This document shows positions 1-11,049 of a stretch of DNA of 64,000 nt, piece after piece. The translations under genes and the position numbers were made by a program. Positions within the stretch are counted from its first letter, which is position 1; the number at the start of each line of letters is the position of its first letter. Source of the DNA: Dichomitus squalens LYAD-421 SS1 (taxonomy: Eukaryota; Basidiomycota; Agaricomycetes; Polyporales; Polyporaceae); the NCBI RefSeq assembly GCF_000275845.1, contig NW_006766926.1, positions 193,861 through 257,860 on the forward strand, read 5' to 3'. Under the pieces are notes generated by a model. It was not told the origin of the DNA. It saw nothing but the letters and a program-made list of their open reading frames with translations, and did not search any database.

Positions 1-107
1 GGGTTCAAATTTAATCTCAGCGGCGTCAAGTTGGATCGAGTCATGGAAGATCTCCAAGCACAGACGAAAAGGCTTCTGGAGGGCGCAGCACACCACACAC
101 ACCGGCG

Positions 108-1463
108 ATGGCGACAGGGAACATAAGCCACGGCCGTATCCTAAGCATTCAGTCCCACGTTGCATATGGATATGTTGGTGGGAAGGCGGCGGTGTTTCCG
201 TTGCAGTGCCTCGGCTACGATGTTGACGTGAGTGGTTTTGTTCATCGTTACCGCGATCATTTGCTGGAAGCTAGAGATCGACTCGTTCCCTGACCCGCGA
301 CATGTCTGGAGTAGGTCATCAACACTGTCAACTTCTCCAACCACTCCGGTGAGCTCCAGTCACGCATGCAAATGCCGCAAAAGTCATGACTAGTACTCAG
401 GATATGGCCGCTTCGGAGGGTCAAGAGCTTCCGCACAGGAGCTCTCGCAGATTTTCGACATCATGGATCAGAACGGGTTACTCTACCCTGAGAGGTTGTT
501 GACAGGTCCGTTCTGCTTCCTAACCCCCTGGCTATCACTCATCTCGTTGGTGTTCAGGCTATGTGCCAGGGGCAGAGGCGACGGAAGCAGTCACCGCTCT
601 TGCTCAGAGACTGCGACATCGGAGCCCAAAACTCATCTACCTACTGGATCGTAAGATCACATTCCTGCAACCAAATTTACGGAATTTTGAAGCATTATAT
701 CCTTCACAGCCGTCTTAGGAGACTCCGGACGACTATATGTCTCCCCAGATGTCGTCCCAATATACAAGAACGCTCTTCATCTCGCTACCATCATCACTCC
801 CAACTGGTTCGAAGTCGAGTATGTCTGTCCCACTAGTCTCGTGAAAGCAGCGCCTCATCGCCCCAAAGAGTCCTGACAGATACTAAGATCACCGACGCTG
901 TCTCCCTCCGTCAAGCCACTCAAGTCCTCCACCAGACATACCACGTTCCCCACGTCGTGATAAGCTCGATACCACTGAAGTCTTGGCTCCTTGACCTCCT
1001 CCCCGCGCACCTCCACCCCGCCTCCGCCTCCGCCTCTACCTCAGAGTACCTGGCCTGCATCGCCTCCTCCCGACAAGGATCCAGCTCCACCGTCTACGCG
1101 ACGTGCTTCCCTTGCCTCCCCGGCTACTTCTCGGGAGTCGGCGACCTTTTCTCCGCGCTCGTCCTCGCACATTTCACCGATGAGCCCACGACAGAGGGAG
1201 AGACGTCACTGTCGCGCGCGGTATCGCAGGCGGTGAGCAAGACGCACGCCATGCTTGTGCTCACGCATGAGGCGGCGGCTGCGCTGCCAGAGGACGAGCG
1301 GACCGTAACGGATGAGGAGCTTGATGTGCGGGAGCCGATACGGAAGATCAGACGCATGCGTGGGCGTGAGTTGCGGCTGATCCAGGGGCAGGATATCATC
1401 CGGGGGACGCAACCTATAGAGTTTAGAAGATTGCAAGCTTGGGATACGTTTTGGGATGCGTGA
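108..1463 (+). CDS. Pyridoxal kinase, six exons
   Basis: ATP-dependent kinase that phosphorylates pyridoxal, pyridoxine and pyridoxamine in the vitamin B6 salvage pathway; cytosolic; relative of yeast Bud16. Exons read as 108-227, 315-348, 401-505, 558-650, 710-818 and 869-1463, with GT..AG introns of 50-87 nt, giving 351 residues with frame kept at every join. The N-terminus has the family signature [16 protein letters not shown] (residues 13-28). The second and third exons join to [25 protein letters not shown] precedes the usual LT motif, and GVGD (243-246) supplies the expected catalytic Asp246 and anion hole. The start at 108 is the first ATG and fits the family N-terminus. The C-terminal 50 residues, basic and ending AWDTFWDA, extend past the core fold. 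It is the only clearly conserved metabolic gene at this end of the window. Confidence 0.93.
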
Positions 1464-2313
1464 AATCCGTTAGACGTAAATCAGGGTTGGAAGGAAGCCT
1501 TGTAGGAGGCACGCTGTGTACTTTTTCCTCTCGTTTCTCGGCGAGTCACGAAAATCGTGTCCTCCTTGGGCCCCCCTATCTGGTGACGGGATGCACCCTC
1601 GAACGCAGGATTACTTCATTCTCCCATCATAATATTAGCCCTATCCACTCTCTGATACCTTGTTCTCTGGGAGTCCGCCGTTCGACCTCTTATTTCTACA
1701 GTATGGCAAAAAAGTCAAGACATGTTAGATTGCGTACTAAGACGGTCATTACTGAAACAAAGAGGCGGGAAGTGATTTACTGTCACCTGGGCTGTATCCT
1801 ACATATCAGGTTGAACTGGCCACGATGCGATTGATACTGACAAATTTTCAGTTAGTGGTCTGTGGCTGGTTTTCGTTCTAGTCCTCCCTTGGGCGCCTAT
1901 TTTGGTTGGCTTCCTTATTTGGCTGGGTAAGTTCGGGCTCCGGCTCGAATCACGAACTTAAGCGACTTGAACTCGAACAGCCAACGGTCAAGACGCGTGC
2001 CGCACTCCTTTGTAATTCACCACCTTGGTAACGCTTCTGAGAATATATCATTGTCAAAAACACTGTAAGACATATCTCGGCGCAGCACACAGAGAAATGA
2101 CTGATCTCGCCTGCCAACAGGCGGTACTCTGGCGGAATCACCAGTGGCACTTAATCCTGACCTTGACTCATCTCCGTGCTGCCGCGCATATCACCCATAT
2201 CCATATCGGTCGCACAAAGGAGGATCGGAATTTTGAACTCCGTAGCTGCTCATATATAAACATCTCATCCGTAAGTTGGACTTCCATCCAACGCTCTCAT
2301 ATCTTCCTTCGAC
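1464..2313. other. Intergenic region between pyridoxal kinase and FunK1-1
   Basis: No coding region is recognised. It should hold the 3' untranslated region of the pyridoxal kinase gene and the promoter of the first FunK1 gene, including a TATA-like element near 2253. I see no repeat shared with the rest of the window. Confidence 0.5.
2253..2260 (+). promoter_or_regulatory. TATA-like element of FunK1-1
   Basis: TATATAAA lies 54 bases before the ATG at 2314. The spacing is like that of the TATAAAA elements ahead of FunK1-2 and FunK1-5, which are 60 bases from their ATGs, so it probably sets the transcription start. Confidence 0.45.
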
Positions 2314-5300
2314 ATGACTGACGATGATATCGCTGTCAACAGCGCATCTGCGCAGCCTCTTGAATCCTCTACCTGCAGTTCAGAGGCTCTGCCCAGGGTC
2401 GCGAACAGTCCCTCGCGTCCTCTCGTCGCCCCCGGAACCACCCACCCCGTCCAACCACCGCTGCCCCTGCCTCGACCACCAAGCCAGCGGACGCGAAGAA
2501 GCTCAATCCTCAATCCTCGTTCATACGCCACTCTCCCTCTACCACCAATCAGTTTGCTTACCAACACAAGTCTGGCAGAGAACTTGCACCTCTCCTCATC
2601 GACAATTCCTGCATGGGTGGGCGTTTCCATTTACTCAGCAAGGAGCTTTTCCTGTCGTCGGTCCCTGGGGCTCCGCCTACAGATGAGGAATGCAAGAAGT
2701 TCAAGACACCAAGTCTCACCAAGAAGATGTCAGAGCATGCTATCTACCCAGAATTGGTACGTTTCCTCACTCCTTCTCAAACGCTGTCAGATCTGATCCC
2801 GACCGTGCTCAGGGCATTGTCATGAAATCCGTGCTTGATGCGGCAAAATGTACCAAGCTCCGCTTTCTTGACACCGCGAACCACAAGGCCGCAGACGGCA
2901 ACAATGACAGCAAGGCCACCTTCAACGACGGTGGCATTTATATCGACAGCGAACTCGCCCGCGCGGCCACCGACTTCACTTCCGAGCATCGTGGCCGAAG
3001 CCGCATGAAGCGTGAGGATCTCGATCGTCGCCATCTCGGGCTACGTTCTTGGCACTGGATGGACATTCCCTTCGAAGTGAAAGGGAGGGCAGAGAACGCG
3101 GCCTTCTACTTCAAAGGCAAACCTCCGGGATATAAGGCCACAGCCAACGCTCGAAACGCATCTCGGCCAATGAAAAGCGCGAAAGGCTCGGAGCAGGTCA
3201 CGGTGGAACGTGAGATCGCCGTGGAGGATGGTTTGAACAAGACTGGGGGCGGAGAGGAAGCTGGACATGCAGACGAAGACGGTGACGGCGAGGCTTACGG
3301 TGTCTCGACGCAGGCTCAAGAGAAGTCTACTGCTAGCGGGACCCGTTCTGCCCCCGAGGTCAATGCTACGGGTACCGCCTCCGACCCTCATGCGGGAGAC
3401 AACCCCAACGACCCGATCAAGATCAAAGTCCCTCCGTTCGTCAGGTTGTCTAAAGAGGGAGAAGAATCTCTCGGACAGTTCATGGAGTACATGCTCAACG
3501 TTCAGAAGTACCAGCACCGCACCTTCTGCTACGCCGTTTACGTCTGCTACGATATGGCTCGACTGTTCTACTTCGACCGATCTGGCGCGTTCGTGTCAGA
3601 GCCGTTCGAGTGGACCGATCAGAATTCCCTCCTGCACCAGTTTGTGTGGAAGGTTGCGAAGCTCGCCAACGCCGGACAATTCGGGGACTTGGGCCACGAC
3701 CCTACTGCCACGCTCGTCACTGATGGCCTCGCGCGGGACAAGTTCATGGCACTGAAAGACGACCCCAAACTCCCAGCTCATATCCGGGAAGGGTTCGAAA
3801 AGGCCATTGCGCACAACTGTCCTATCTACGAGCTCCAGATTCACTCCCTTCCCCCATTGGCAGATGAGTGGTTTCCCGACGAGCTGTTTCCTCCGTCGAG
3901 AGAATCAGCTAGCGCATCGCTGGGGGATGCTGGCTGTCTTTCTTCTGAAAGCACGCCATCGTCATCGTCGAGGGGCCCTGCCCATCTTCCGTCCGTCAAG
4001 CCTGTGCCACGCCGTTTTCTCGTCGGGCGTCCTCACTTTGCCGCTGATGCGCTGGTCGGACGGTGTACGAAAGGCTACTACGCCTACGATGTCACAGATG
4101 ACGACGAGAAGAACTGGCGTCACTGCTTCCTGAAAGATTCGTGGCGCCCGTTTGTCCCTCACCGCACCCGCCCGGAACATCTTGTGTACGAGCGACTGCG
4201 CCGTCGCGGTCTGACTGAGGGCATCGGGACTTTGATCTGCGGAGGAGACGTCGATGGCCACAGAGCTCAGCTGACACAGGTGCAGAGCCACCTCCCACCT
4301 GAGAACCAGCCTGTTCCCCGGGCCCACTATCGGGTCGCCATCAAGGAGATTGGCTTGCCCGTCGATAAATTCACTAGCTTCCCCGAACTCTCTGCTATAT
4401 TCGCAGACGTAATTAAAGGTGAGAGCTCATCTATTCCACGTCGCATGTTCTATTCCTAATGGCTCGCTCAGCTCACCATAGAGCATGGAGTCGGGCCCAA
4501 GTCCTTCATCGAGACATCAGCATAGGCAACATCATGATACTTCCGGCTCCCGAGAACTCCCCAAAAAGTCGAAGGACCGGTTTCCTTATTGATTGGGATC
4601 TTTCACGCTTAGAATGCGAACTGGGGAATGGTCCAGTGGAACCTGACCGTTCGGTGAGGCTCCATTTGCTTACTTCCGAACTGTGGGCGTGTTGCTCATT
4701 CTTCTTAATTTCAGGGGACATGGCCGTTCCGTTCTGCGTTGTCCCTCCAGTACCCTTGGAAGCCATACCGGCGTTCTGACGATATCGAATCGTTTGTCCA
4801 TGCATATCTATACCTCATCCTCCGCTACCACCAAACCAGTGTCACGTCCCTCGGGGGGATGGTGAAGGGGCTGTTTGAGGGTGTATCCTTGAGGAAAGGG
4901 ATCAAGGTCGGAGGCGATGTGAAGCTGTCCCTCTTTGGCAAGATGCGTTTCTGGGTAATCTCCAACCCCGAGCTCCAACAGCTGCTCCAAAACATGATCA
5001 TGGGCTGCGCAGAATCTTACGACAAAATCGACTTAGTTGCGATGGCGCGGTTGTATGGCTTCCAACAATCCGAGGAGACGCCTCCCGACATGGCACACGC
5101 CACAGACCTCACTGGTCTCGAGCTCGACGACGATATACCATGTGCGGAGGACAGCGATATCCGCCCAACCAATACGACTCTCGACGCTGGCGTGGAGCCG
5201 GGACCGGACCAGGATCCTTGCATCGTCAAGGGTTTTCTATCAGAACCTGGAGGCCTGGTCAAACTCTTCCTCGCCCACGCGGCATGCAAACGTCTCGACA

Positions 5301-5647
5301 AGGACAGCGATCAGTTCCCGGCGAGGAAACACGAGGACGTTTACGAAGGCCCGATCAGTTCATTGAATCGCGGTATCGGATCCATTTCTACGACGGGGAG
5401 CTTCCTCTCCTCTCCCATGTCACTGGAGCTCTTTGGAATTCCCTCTGGTTCGATGTTTGCCTCCAGTCATGGATTGAGCAGTGTCTCCGATACCTCGACA
5501 TCCGCCGCACATTCGGACTCCAGGAAGCGTTCACGGTCTCTAGAGGAGCCTGTTGCAGGGCCCATCGAAGCAGAAGGACCGGAGTCGGAGCCCCCGGCAC
5601 GTCGCTTCAAACGCCTCAAGAAACTCTTGACTCGGGGCAGGAAGTAG
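2314..5647 (+). CDS. FunK1-1: fungal-type protein kinase, frame break in exon 1
   Basis: FunK1 family kinase (Pkinase_fungal), a basidiomycete-expanded family of unknown substrates. Four exons as in its paralogues: 2314-2756, 2813-4418, 4472-4653 and 4715-5647. The N-terminal region matches the other copies (RFHLLSKELFLSSVPGAPPT). The catalytic loop VLHRDISIGNIMI (Asp codon at 4513) crosses into exon 3, followed by LIDWDLSR in place of DFG-L and then RKPYRRSDDIE-like KPYRRSDDIE. It lacks the long Asp/Glu run of FunK1-2 to -5. Oddity: the ATG at 2314 is in a different frame from the conserved part that begins near 2499. The conserved frame has a stop at 2361, and no canonical intron bridges the two, so either an unusual intron or a frameshift is present. 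If broken, translation could restart at ATG 2613. It is the most diverged of the five copies and is the only one without a vezatin-like copy at its 3' side. Confidence 0.78.
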
Positions 5648-5989
5648 GCCATGAGTTAGAGGCGCGATTTGATATGAAGATCTCCTATCATACACTCCAC
5701 TCTATTCGTCGTGATATATCGCTCTAGTAGAAACCAATCTGTTGCCGTGTACCGTCCATCATGTATTCGTCTCATGCTGTACTAGAGTATGCTACTACTT
5801 TGTTGCATGTGGCTTGCATCGACAGGTACCTGACGTGGCTGAGCTGCCGACCATGGATATCTCTACGACGATGACGGAGAACATGTTGTGTATATCGTTG
5901 CTCAGGATGGGCTGCGATGCCCACTGACAGTAAGTTGAAGTACTTGTGGTGTATGTAGTTCCGTTGAGGGGGTAATATAAATCTGCCGA

Positions 5990-6557
5990 TTGTGTTGGGT
6001 CCAAGCAATCACCGGGCCACCTGAGACTTGGCTCGATGCTGCCCCGATGAATCTGCCTATGCTACAGCCCGGAACAGTGTGGTGGAACGGTAAGTACATC
6101 CCGCGGTACATTAGGTATGTCCGCACATTCCGCATGGTCGACTGTGAAGTGACCAGTAGGTCTTACAGTGCCGGAAAGTCATGGAGAACATCTACGGGAA
6201 TCCAAATAAGTAACCTGGAGGTGTTACCTCGCACGCTGCAGACGACCAGGACAGCCAGCCTGGCAACTTGACGGTGCAGGTCAAGCCAATGGACAGAATG
6301 CCTCCCCTGACGACTACGTCCGCCCCGCCGTGCCCAACGCATCAGTCGCAAGCACTGGACTAATCACCGCTTCGTTGGATTTGCATGTACCAGATTTTTC
6401 GACGCTGCGGATTTCGGACGACTCACCCGACGCCATCGCGTTCGATGTGGACTTCCCGTTCGAGGACTTCAAGTTGGTGGTGGATCATATGCACGAGTCG
6501 AGCTTGGCAAGTGAGCGCGACTTCGCGGTGCGGTTCGACCCCGAGAACGCGGCGTGA
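5990..6557 (+). pseudogene. Relic 1 of an unnamed Met/Pro/Gln-rich gene
   Basis: A decayed copy of a gene seen four times in this window (also near 8.8, 18.1 and 54.6 kb). Visible pieces are PMNLPMLQPGTVWWN near 6045, a DQDSQPGN segment near 6245, and the tail FDVDFPFEDFKLVVD...ERDFAVRFDPENA at 6440-6555. The pieces lie in different frames with stops between them. I do not recognise the family. The tail motif (DFPF.. then FERDFA.RFD.EN) is the part best preserved among the copies, which suggests it was the conserved part of the protein. This copy stands alone, without the vezatin-like relic that accompanies the other three. Confidence 0.55.
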
Positions 6558-7689
6558 GTGCGCGCGCGGTGCGGGGTAGCTTGGTGGTGTCGCGGTGGGC
6601 GTTTAAGGTGCTACGCGTGCAATATCTGGAACTTACATATCATACGGATTTCGGAGGACTGCTGTTGCTTCTGCTGCTATTCACTTGCTGTCGATCTTTC
6701 CTTCAAACTTCACTTCTCCGTGCGTCGTTTGGTCTGTTGGGAGTCAGCGTGCGTCGAACACCTTCTCGTCTTCGCCTGCCCTGGTTGTCGCTCGTCTCGC
6801 CTGACTTCTCCCTGCAACTCTCCTGCCCTCATCCCCCGCTCCCTATACCCCTCTGCTACCACGGATCCTAAATGAGCGCATTAATGTCCGAAGGCACAGC
6901 CCAGTTGTTACCGCGTGGATGTGCCCATCCAACCCAGCCATGCACGTCGTTCCAATCTTGCGTCCCCGCTACCGTGCTATCTGCTGTACATTGCCCATGC
7001 GCGTCCCCCACTGCCATGCCCCTCTTCCCTGTCTGAGTATCCTCTACGCACGTTTACAAGTCCCTTGATGCCCTACCCTCCACTTAGCTCCATGTATATG
7101 TATGCACGTCGACGATACGCTCGGGGTTGGGTGTTATGCAGCATGGAGTACCGTAATCATCTTCCTAATCTGATCCTGTCGACGTCCCTCTCGCATCCCC
7201 CTCTGCGCCTCTATCGAGCCTTTGTTGTCCTTACCGGCGTACTCCGTGCGCTATGTTGTCCTAACTCGATTCTCTCTTGCCTTTCCGTCTCTCTGTGTCT
7301 TTCTGTCTGCTTCACCGCTTCAAGCGGCGAATAGATACGGAGCGGAACGCTGTACGTTAGAAATCGTCGGCATACACACTCGACCGGAACAAGACGCATG
7401 TGAGGAAGGAAACGATTGCGAGGGAGCAGCAGTGGCGGGTCGAGGTAAGCGGCGACACCAGCTGCTCGGTCTCGGACGCGCACGCCGAATTCTGCTTTCC
7501 CACGACTGGCGAGCCCTGTTTAACCTCGATGAGGTAAGTATATGTCTCCGGTAACGCGAGACCGTCTTGTCCTCTCCTGCCTCTGTTGTTTGCTTGTCTG
7601 CTCAGGCTCTAGCTCCAACTCCTTAACACGACGAGCTGGCACCTACTGCAACATCTGCTTCTTCCCCTCCCCTCCCTTCAATTAAATCA
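6558..7689. other. Non-coding stretch with a dispersed repeat
   Basis: No gene recognised. A pyrimidine-rich strip runs from about 6650 to 6870. Bases 6900-7170 belong to a dispersed repeat also found at 9.65 and 63.1 kb. The remainder to 7689 shows no feature I can support. Confidence 0.45.
6900..7170 (+). repeat. Dispersed repeat, copy 1
   Basis: The stretch from CCAACCCAGCCATGC through the CCCATGCGCGTCCCCCACTG segment and on to GCACGTCGACGATACGCT is recognisably the same as 9660-9900 (+) and 63125-63350 (-). Copies 1 and 2 each follow a relic of the unnamed gene, so it may be the old 3' flank of that gene and not a separate element. Confidence 0.55.
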
Positions 7690-8750
7690 AATCCTCCAGC
7701 TCCTGCACGACCCCTCCTTCAGACCACGACCTCTAGCCTGTCCAGGTCTCCCAGATGGCATCTTCAAAGTGGGGCGACGGGAGCGATAAAGATGGAGCCA
7801 ACAAACAACCGCCCTCTCGATGTCTCCTGCATCAGCTACGCCTGCTCCTCTCGAGACAGCTTCAACCGCAGCCGGACTCAGCCTCAAACACCTAGTCGAC
7901 GCCTGGGTGCGTGAGGTGTGCTGCCGTACAGCAGCCCAAGCCCCCCACTCGCGTCCGCCCCCTGCGCATTCGGCAATGCAGGGCCCTTCTTCGGCCGAGT
8001 TGTGCTTCAGCCCCGGGTTATTGGGCGACGCCTCCTCCTTGTCCTCATCTACGAGTGCTAGTTGCGGTGAGGTAATGGGATGTCGAGCAGCCGCTCCCGG
8101 CCGCGCTCGCATTCCTTTAAGGTGAACCCTAGCTCCTTCCGAAGCCCATCGCACGCCTGGAACGCCGGATGCTCCTGCACCTTAGCCGTTACGGCGTACT
8201 GACGATGAGCGAACGGATTGTGCAGTATTTTAACACACCCGTCGATACACTCGCGTGTTATCAAGCGCGGACAAGACCGTCTCTAGTGGCTCGCATCATG
8301 CTGTTTGGATCGGCACGAACGAGGTGAGGTCCTGGAAGCGAGCGCGCGGTGAACTCGTGACGGAGTGGAGACACCTTCGCTCGTGCCCTTTAATGTGATT
8401 TGCCGTTGGGCGTGGAGTAATCATCCCGGGGCGGCGTCGAGGCTGCTCGTATGCGGCTTCTTCGTGTTGCTCGGCGCGTCGTTGAACTTCGTGGGGGCAT
8501 CGGGAAACGCGCTGGAGACGGGCGAGACAGTGGACCGACGTCGCTTTCTAGTACGGTCCGTACTCGTCTTCGCTAGAGCGCAGCGCGAGCAGATGTGAGC
8601 ATGTGTACCGCGAGGACACCGTGTAGCGCGTGGTGCAGTACAGACGGCGGTAATGAATGCTCGCCGTGCCAACCGACGTCAGGCGCAAAACGAAGAGAGG
8701 GTCGGAGACAGCAGTCATCTCGCTCAGGAGACTTTGGAGGTAGGACACCG
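7690..8750 (-). pseudogene. Vezatin-like relic 1 (middle part only)
   Basis: Decayed minus-strand copy of the middle of the intact vezatin-like gene at 46.5-50.2 kb, roughly residues 525-740. Recognisable pieces from right to left are TCSHLLALRSSEDE near 8560-8600, SSAFPDAPTKFNDAPSNTKK at 8440-8530, QEHPAF and [19 protein letters not shown] at 8075-8190, and DEDKEEASPNNPGLKHN at 7990-8060. They are in several frames with stops. It lies head to head with relic 2 of the unnamed gene, the same arrangement as at 17-18.7 kb and, inverted, at 54.6-56 kb. Confidence 0.72.
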
Positions 8751-8789
8751 AACGTCTCAAGTTCCAATGCCACCCAACAGTACTTACAA

Positions 8790-9517
8790 TGCAGCGTCCA
8801 GATCCCAGGAATGTGGTAAAACAGGTCTCCGATGGTGAATATGGACAATCCGATTATGACCATGATGCAGCCCCCGCCGATGATGCAGCCCAGACAATCT
8901 GGTGGTGTCATGAATCCCACCAAGCATCAGGTACCTCCGCACATTGCGTAAGGTCGATCGTGCACTAACCAGCAGGCAGAACCGACAAGCCATACAGAGC
9001 ATTCATAAGCGTCCGAACATAAAACAGCATATGATGCCTGCAGGTGCCGCGTCGCCCGCTGTAGACGGCCAAGGCGGCCAGCCAAACATTCGGATGATGT
9101 ACGGCAAGCCAATGGACACGATGCCTCCTCCGCCTGCTTCGCCCGCGGCGGACGCAAAGACCCTGCCCGGTGGTCCGAAGCAGGAAGACAGCGCACCGCA
9201 GAACGATCGCGTCGACTCGTCGTTGCAGAACGCCGCTGTGGGCGCACATTCGCCTAGTACGCCGAGCGTATCAGGGACTGGGCAGATCAGTGCGTCATCG
9301 CCCTCGCAGATTTTGAACTCGTCGACGCCGCAGATGTAGAACTATCATCCCCCGCCGCCACCGAACCCGGCGGAAGCGCTGAATAGGAGCGCGTTCAACG
9401 TGATCTTCCCGTTCGGAGAGCTCGACGTGACGGAAGGGCTCATGGGCGATTCGACCCTACACTTCGAGCGCGACCTCGCAGAGTGGTTCGACCCCAAAGA
9501 CGTGATGTGTGCGTGAG
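8790..9517 (+). pseudogene. Relic 2 of the unnamed Met/Pro/Gln-rich gene (best preserved)
   Basis: The longest readable copy of the unnamed family. One frame runs from ATG 8944 through HMMPAGAASPAVDGQGGQP, MDTMPPPPASPAADAK and STPSVSGTGQISAS to a single TAG at 9337. It then continues in the same frame through NYHPPPPPNPAEALNR, FNVIFPFGELDV and LHFERDLAEWFDPKDVM to a stop at 9517. Upstream, MVNMDNPIMTMMQPPPMMQP (from 8835) is probably an earlier exon. The product would be a low-complexity Pro/Met/Gln/Gly protein with a conserved C-terminal block. The function is unknown. It may be one stop codon from intact, or 9337 may fall at a splice site. Confidence 0.5.
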
Positions 9518-9649
9518 GGGTGCGTGTGGTTGCGGAGTCAGGATGCGAGAGCATCGCCAGCATTGTGGTGGCGCCTCGATGAGCCGAGTGACTTCGATCG
9601 TAGTGAACTGATGGGTCTGTTCCCCAACGCGCCAGCGGTGGAAGCTATG

Positions 9650-9920
9650 ATTCAGGTGTGTTGCGTGTGATATCTGCGCCCATTCAGCTCAGCCATGCTC
9701 GTCGTTGCAGTGATGTGTCCCCGTTACTGCACATTGCCCATGCGCGTTCCCCACTGCCAAGTCCCTCACCGCTGTCTGGTTTGTTGCTGTTCATATTTTC
9801 TGCGCACGTTTACAAGCTCCTCGACGGCCTACCTTCCGCCGCTTACCCTCAACGTATGCACGTCGATGATGCGCTGGGAGATGGGTGTTTCGCAGCTCGT
9901 GATGTCGTCCTGTAAACCTC
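9650..9920 (+). repeat. Dispersed repeat, copy 2
   Basis: CAGCTCAGCCATGCTCGTCG near 9685, followed by the CCCATGCGCGTTCCCCACTG and GCCTACCTTCCGCCGCTTAC segments. It matches 6900-7170 on the same strand and 63125-63360 on the other strand. It sits just outside the FunK1-2 promoter block, as copy 3 does for FunK1-5. Confidence 0.6.
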
Positions 9921-10059
9921 GCTCCCGCACCTCCCGTTTAGCTGTTGTTCTCCTTACCGTATGTAGTGTGCTATATTGTCTTGGTAGATTTCCTCTTCAC
10001 CGTTTGTGCTCCCGTCTCTATATATCGCACCATTGTCTTATATTCATCTAATATGTTGC

Positions 10060-11049
10060 CCCGCTCTATAGCACGCAATTGTTGCTCTTCGTGTCTCTTT
10101 CAACTCTTGACATCTGTGTGATGCGTGCCTGTGCGTGTAAGTAGTCTAGGTGGTTCGGTGAGCATAGTCTGAGTACACATCCAGCTTCCGACGCAAAGCT
10201 CTTTCCAGTAGTATCCTCTATTTTTCTGGTGTGGAGCTCAAAGTTGATTTGGATTTGCGTGCTGATGCACTTGACGAACGATGACCCAGAGGGTGCAGAT
10301 TCCTCGGCGATCTGACGCAAGGCATTCGACGTAACACATGAGTGATAGCCCTTTGACCAGAATACCAAAAATATTTTTTACGTAGTGTATGATACCTGGG
10401 TCCTTCCTCTGCTAGAGAACCTACTTTGTGAGGAACTACGCAGCGTAAGGAGCGCTTGTGGTTAGGAGCCCCAGCCCGTCGAAACTACGAGAACATAGAG
10501 TCGAAAGGGAACAATGAGCACTAAAATCTCACACAGCCAATTCACATGATATCTCTTGCGCTGTCCGGACCCGACATTATATCATGGTCGAACGCTTCAC
10601 GGTGACGAGTATCCTGGTCGAGCGGCGTTGGCGTCTAATGCTGCGACATGCCTTATTTGGACAAGAGTGTTCAACTCAGACGCAACGTGCCGATGGACAC
10701 AAACAGCCGAGTGCCACCACCTCCTTTGTCATTAGACATTCTGGGCAAGTATCTTTGTCTTGCTCTGTATCATCGTAAGCCTATCCGTGCCTACCACAGC
10801 TGTGGATCAGTGACTGACTCATTACAAACACCAGGCGATCTCGTGGTTGGCCCAAGCTCACGCACTGGCAGTGCCGCTCAGCTTCGCACTCGACTCATTT
10901 TGCCCCGATAAGAACTACGCGAACTATCGTTTCCCAAATAGTCGCACAAAAACCCCTCGGAGTTTGGAATCTGTGCTCGATCATATAAAATACTCGAGCA
11001 CCCTTAGCCGTGAGTTCAACCTCTGACCTGATCCATCTCCTCGTTCAAC
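10060..11049 (+). repeat. FunK1-2 upstream block, shared with FunK1-5
   Basis: About 1 kb ahead of FunK1-2 is repeated in reverse complement at 61940-62930 ahead of FunK1-5. Shared stretches include the block around 10130-10370 (matching 62640-62900), CTTTGTCATTAGACATTCTG near 10722, and the CCCTCGGAGTTTGGAATCTG segment just before the TATA element. No coding region is supported. It likely carries the promoter of both kinase genes. Confidence 0.65.
10984..10990 (+). promoter_or_regulatory. TATA box of FunK1-2
   Basis: TATAAAA 60 bases before the ATG at 11050. The identical element at the same distance precedes FunK1-5 on the other strand. Confidence 0.55.

Noticed and set aside
6900..7170. 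Dispersed repeat considered as a transposon
   Set aside because: No terminal repeats, target duplications or transposase; its position after the unnamed gene relics suggests an old gene flank.
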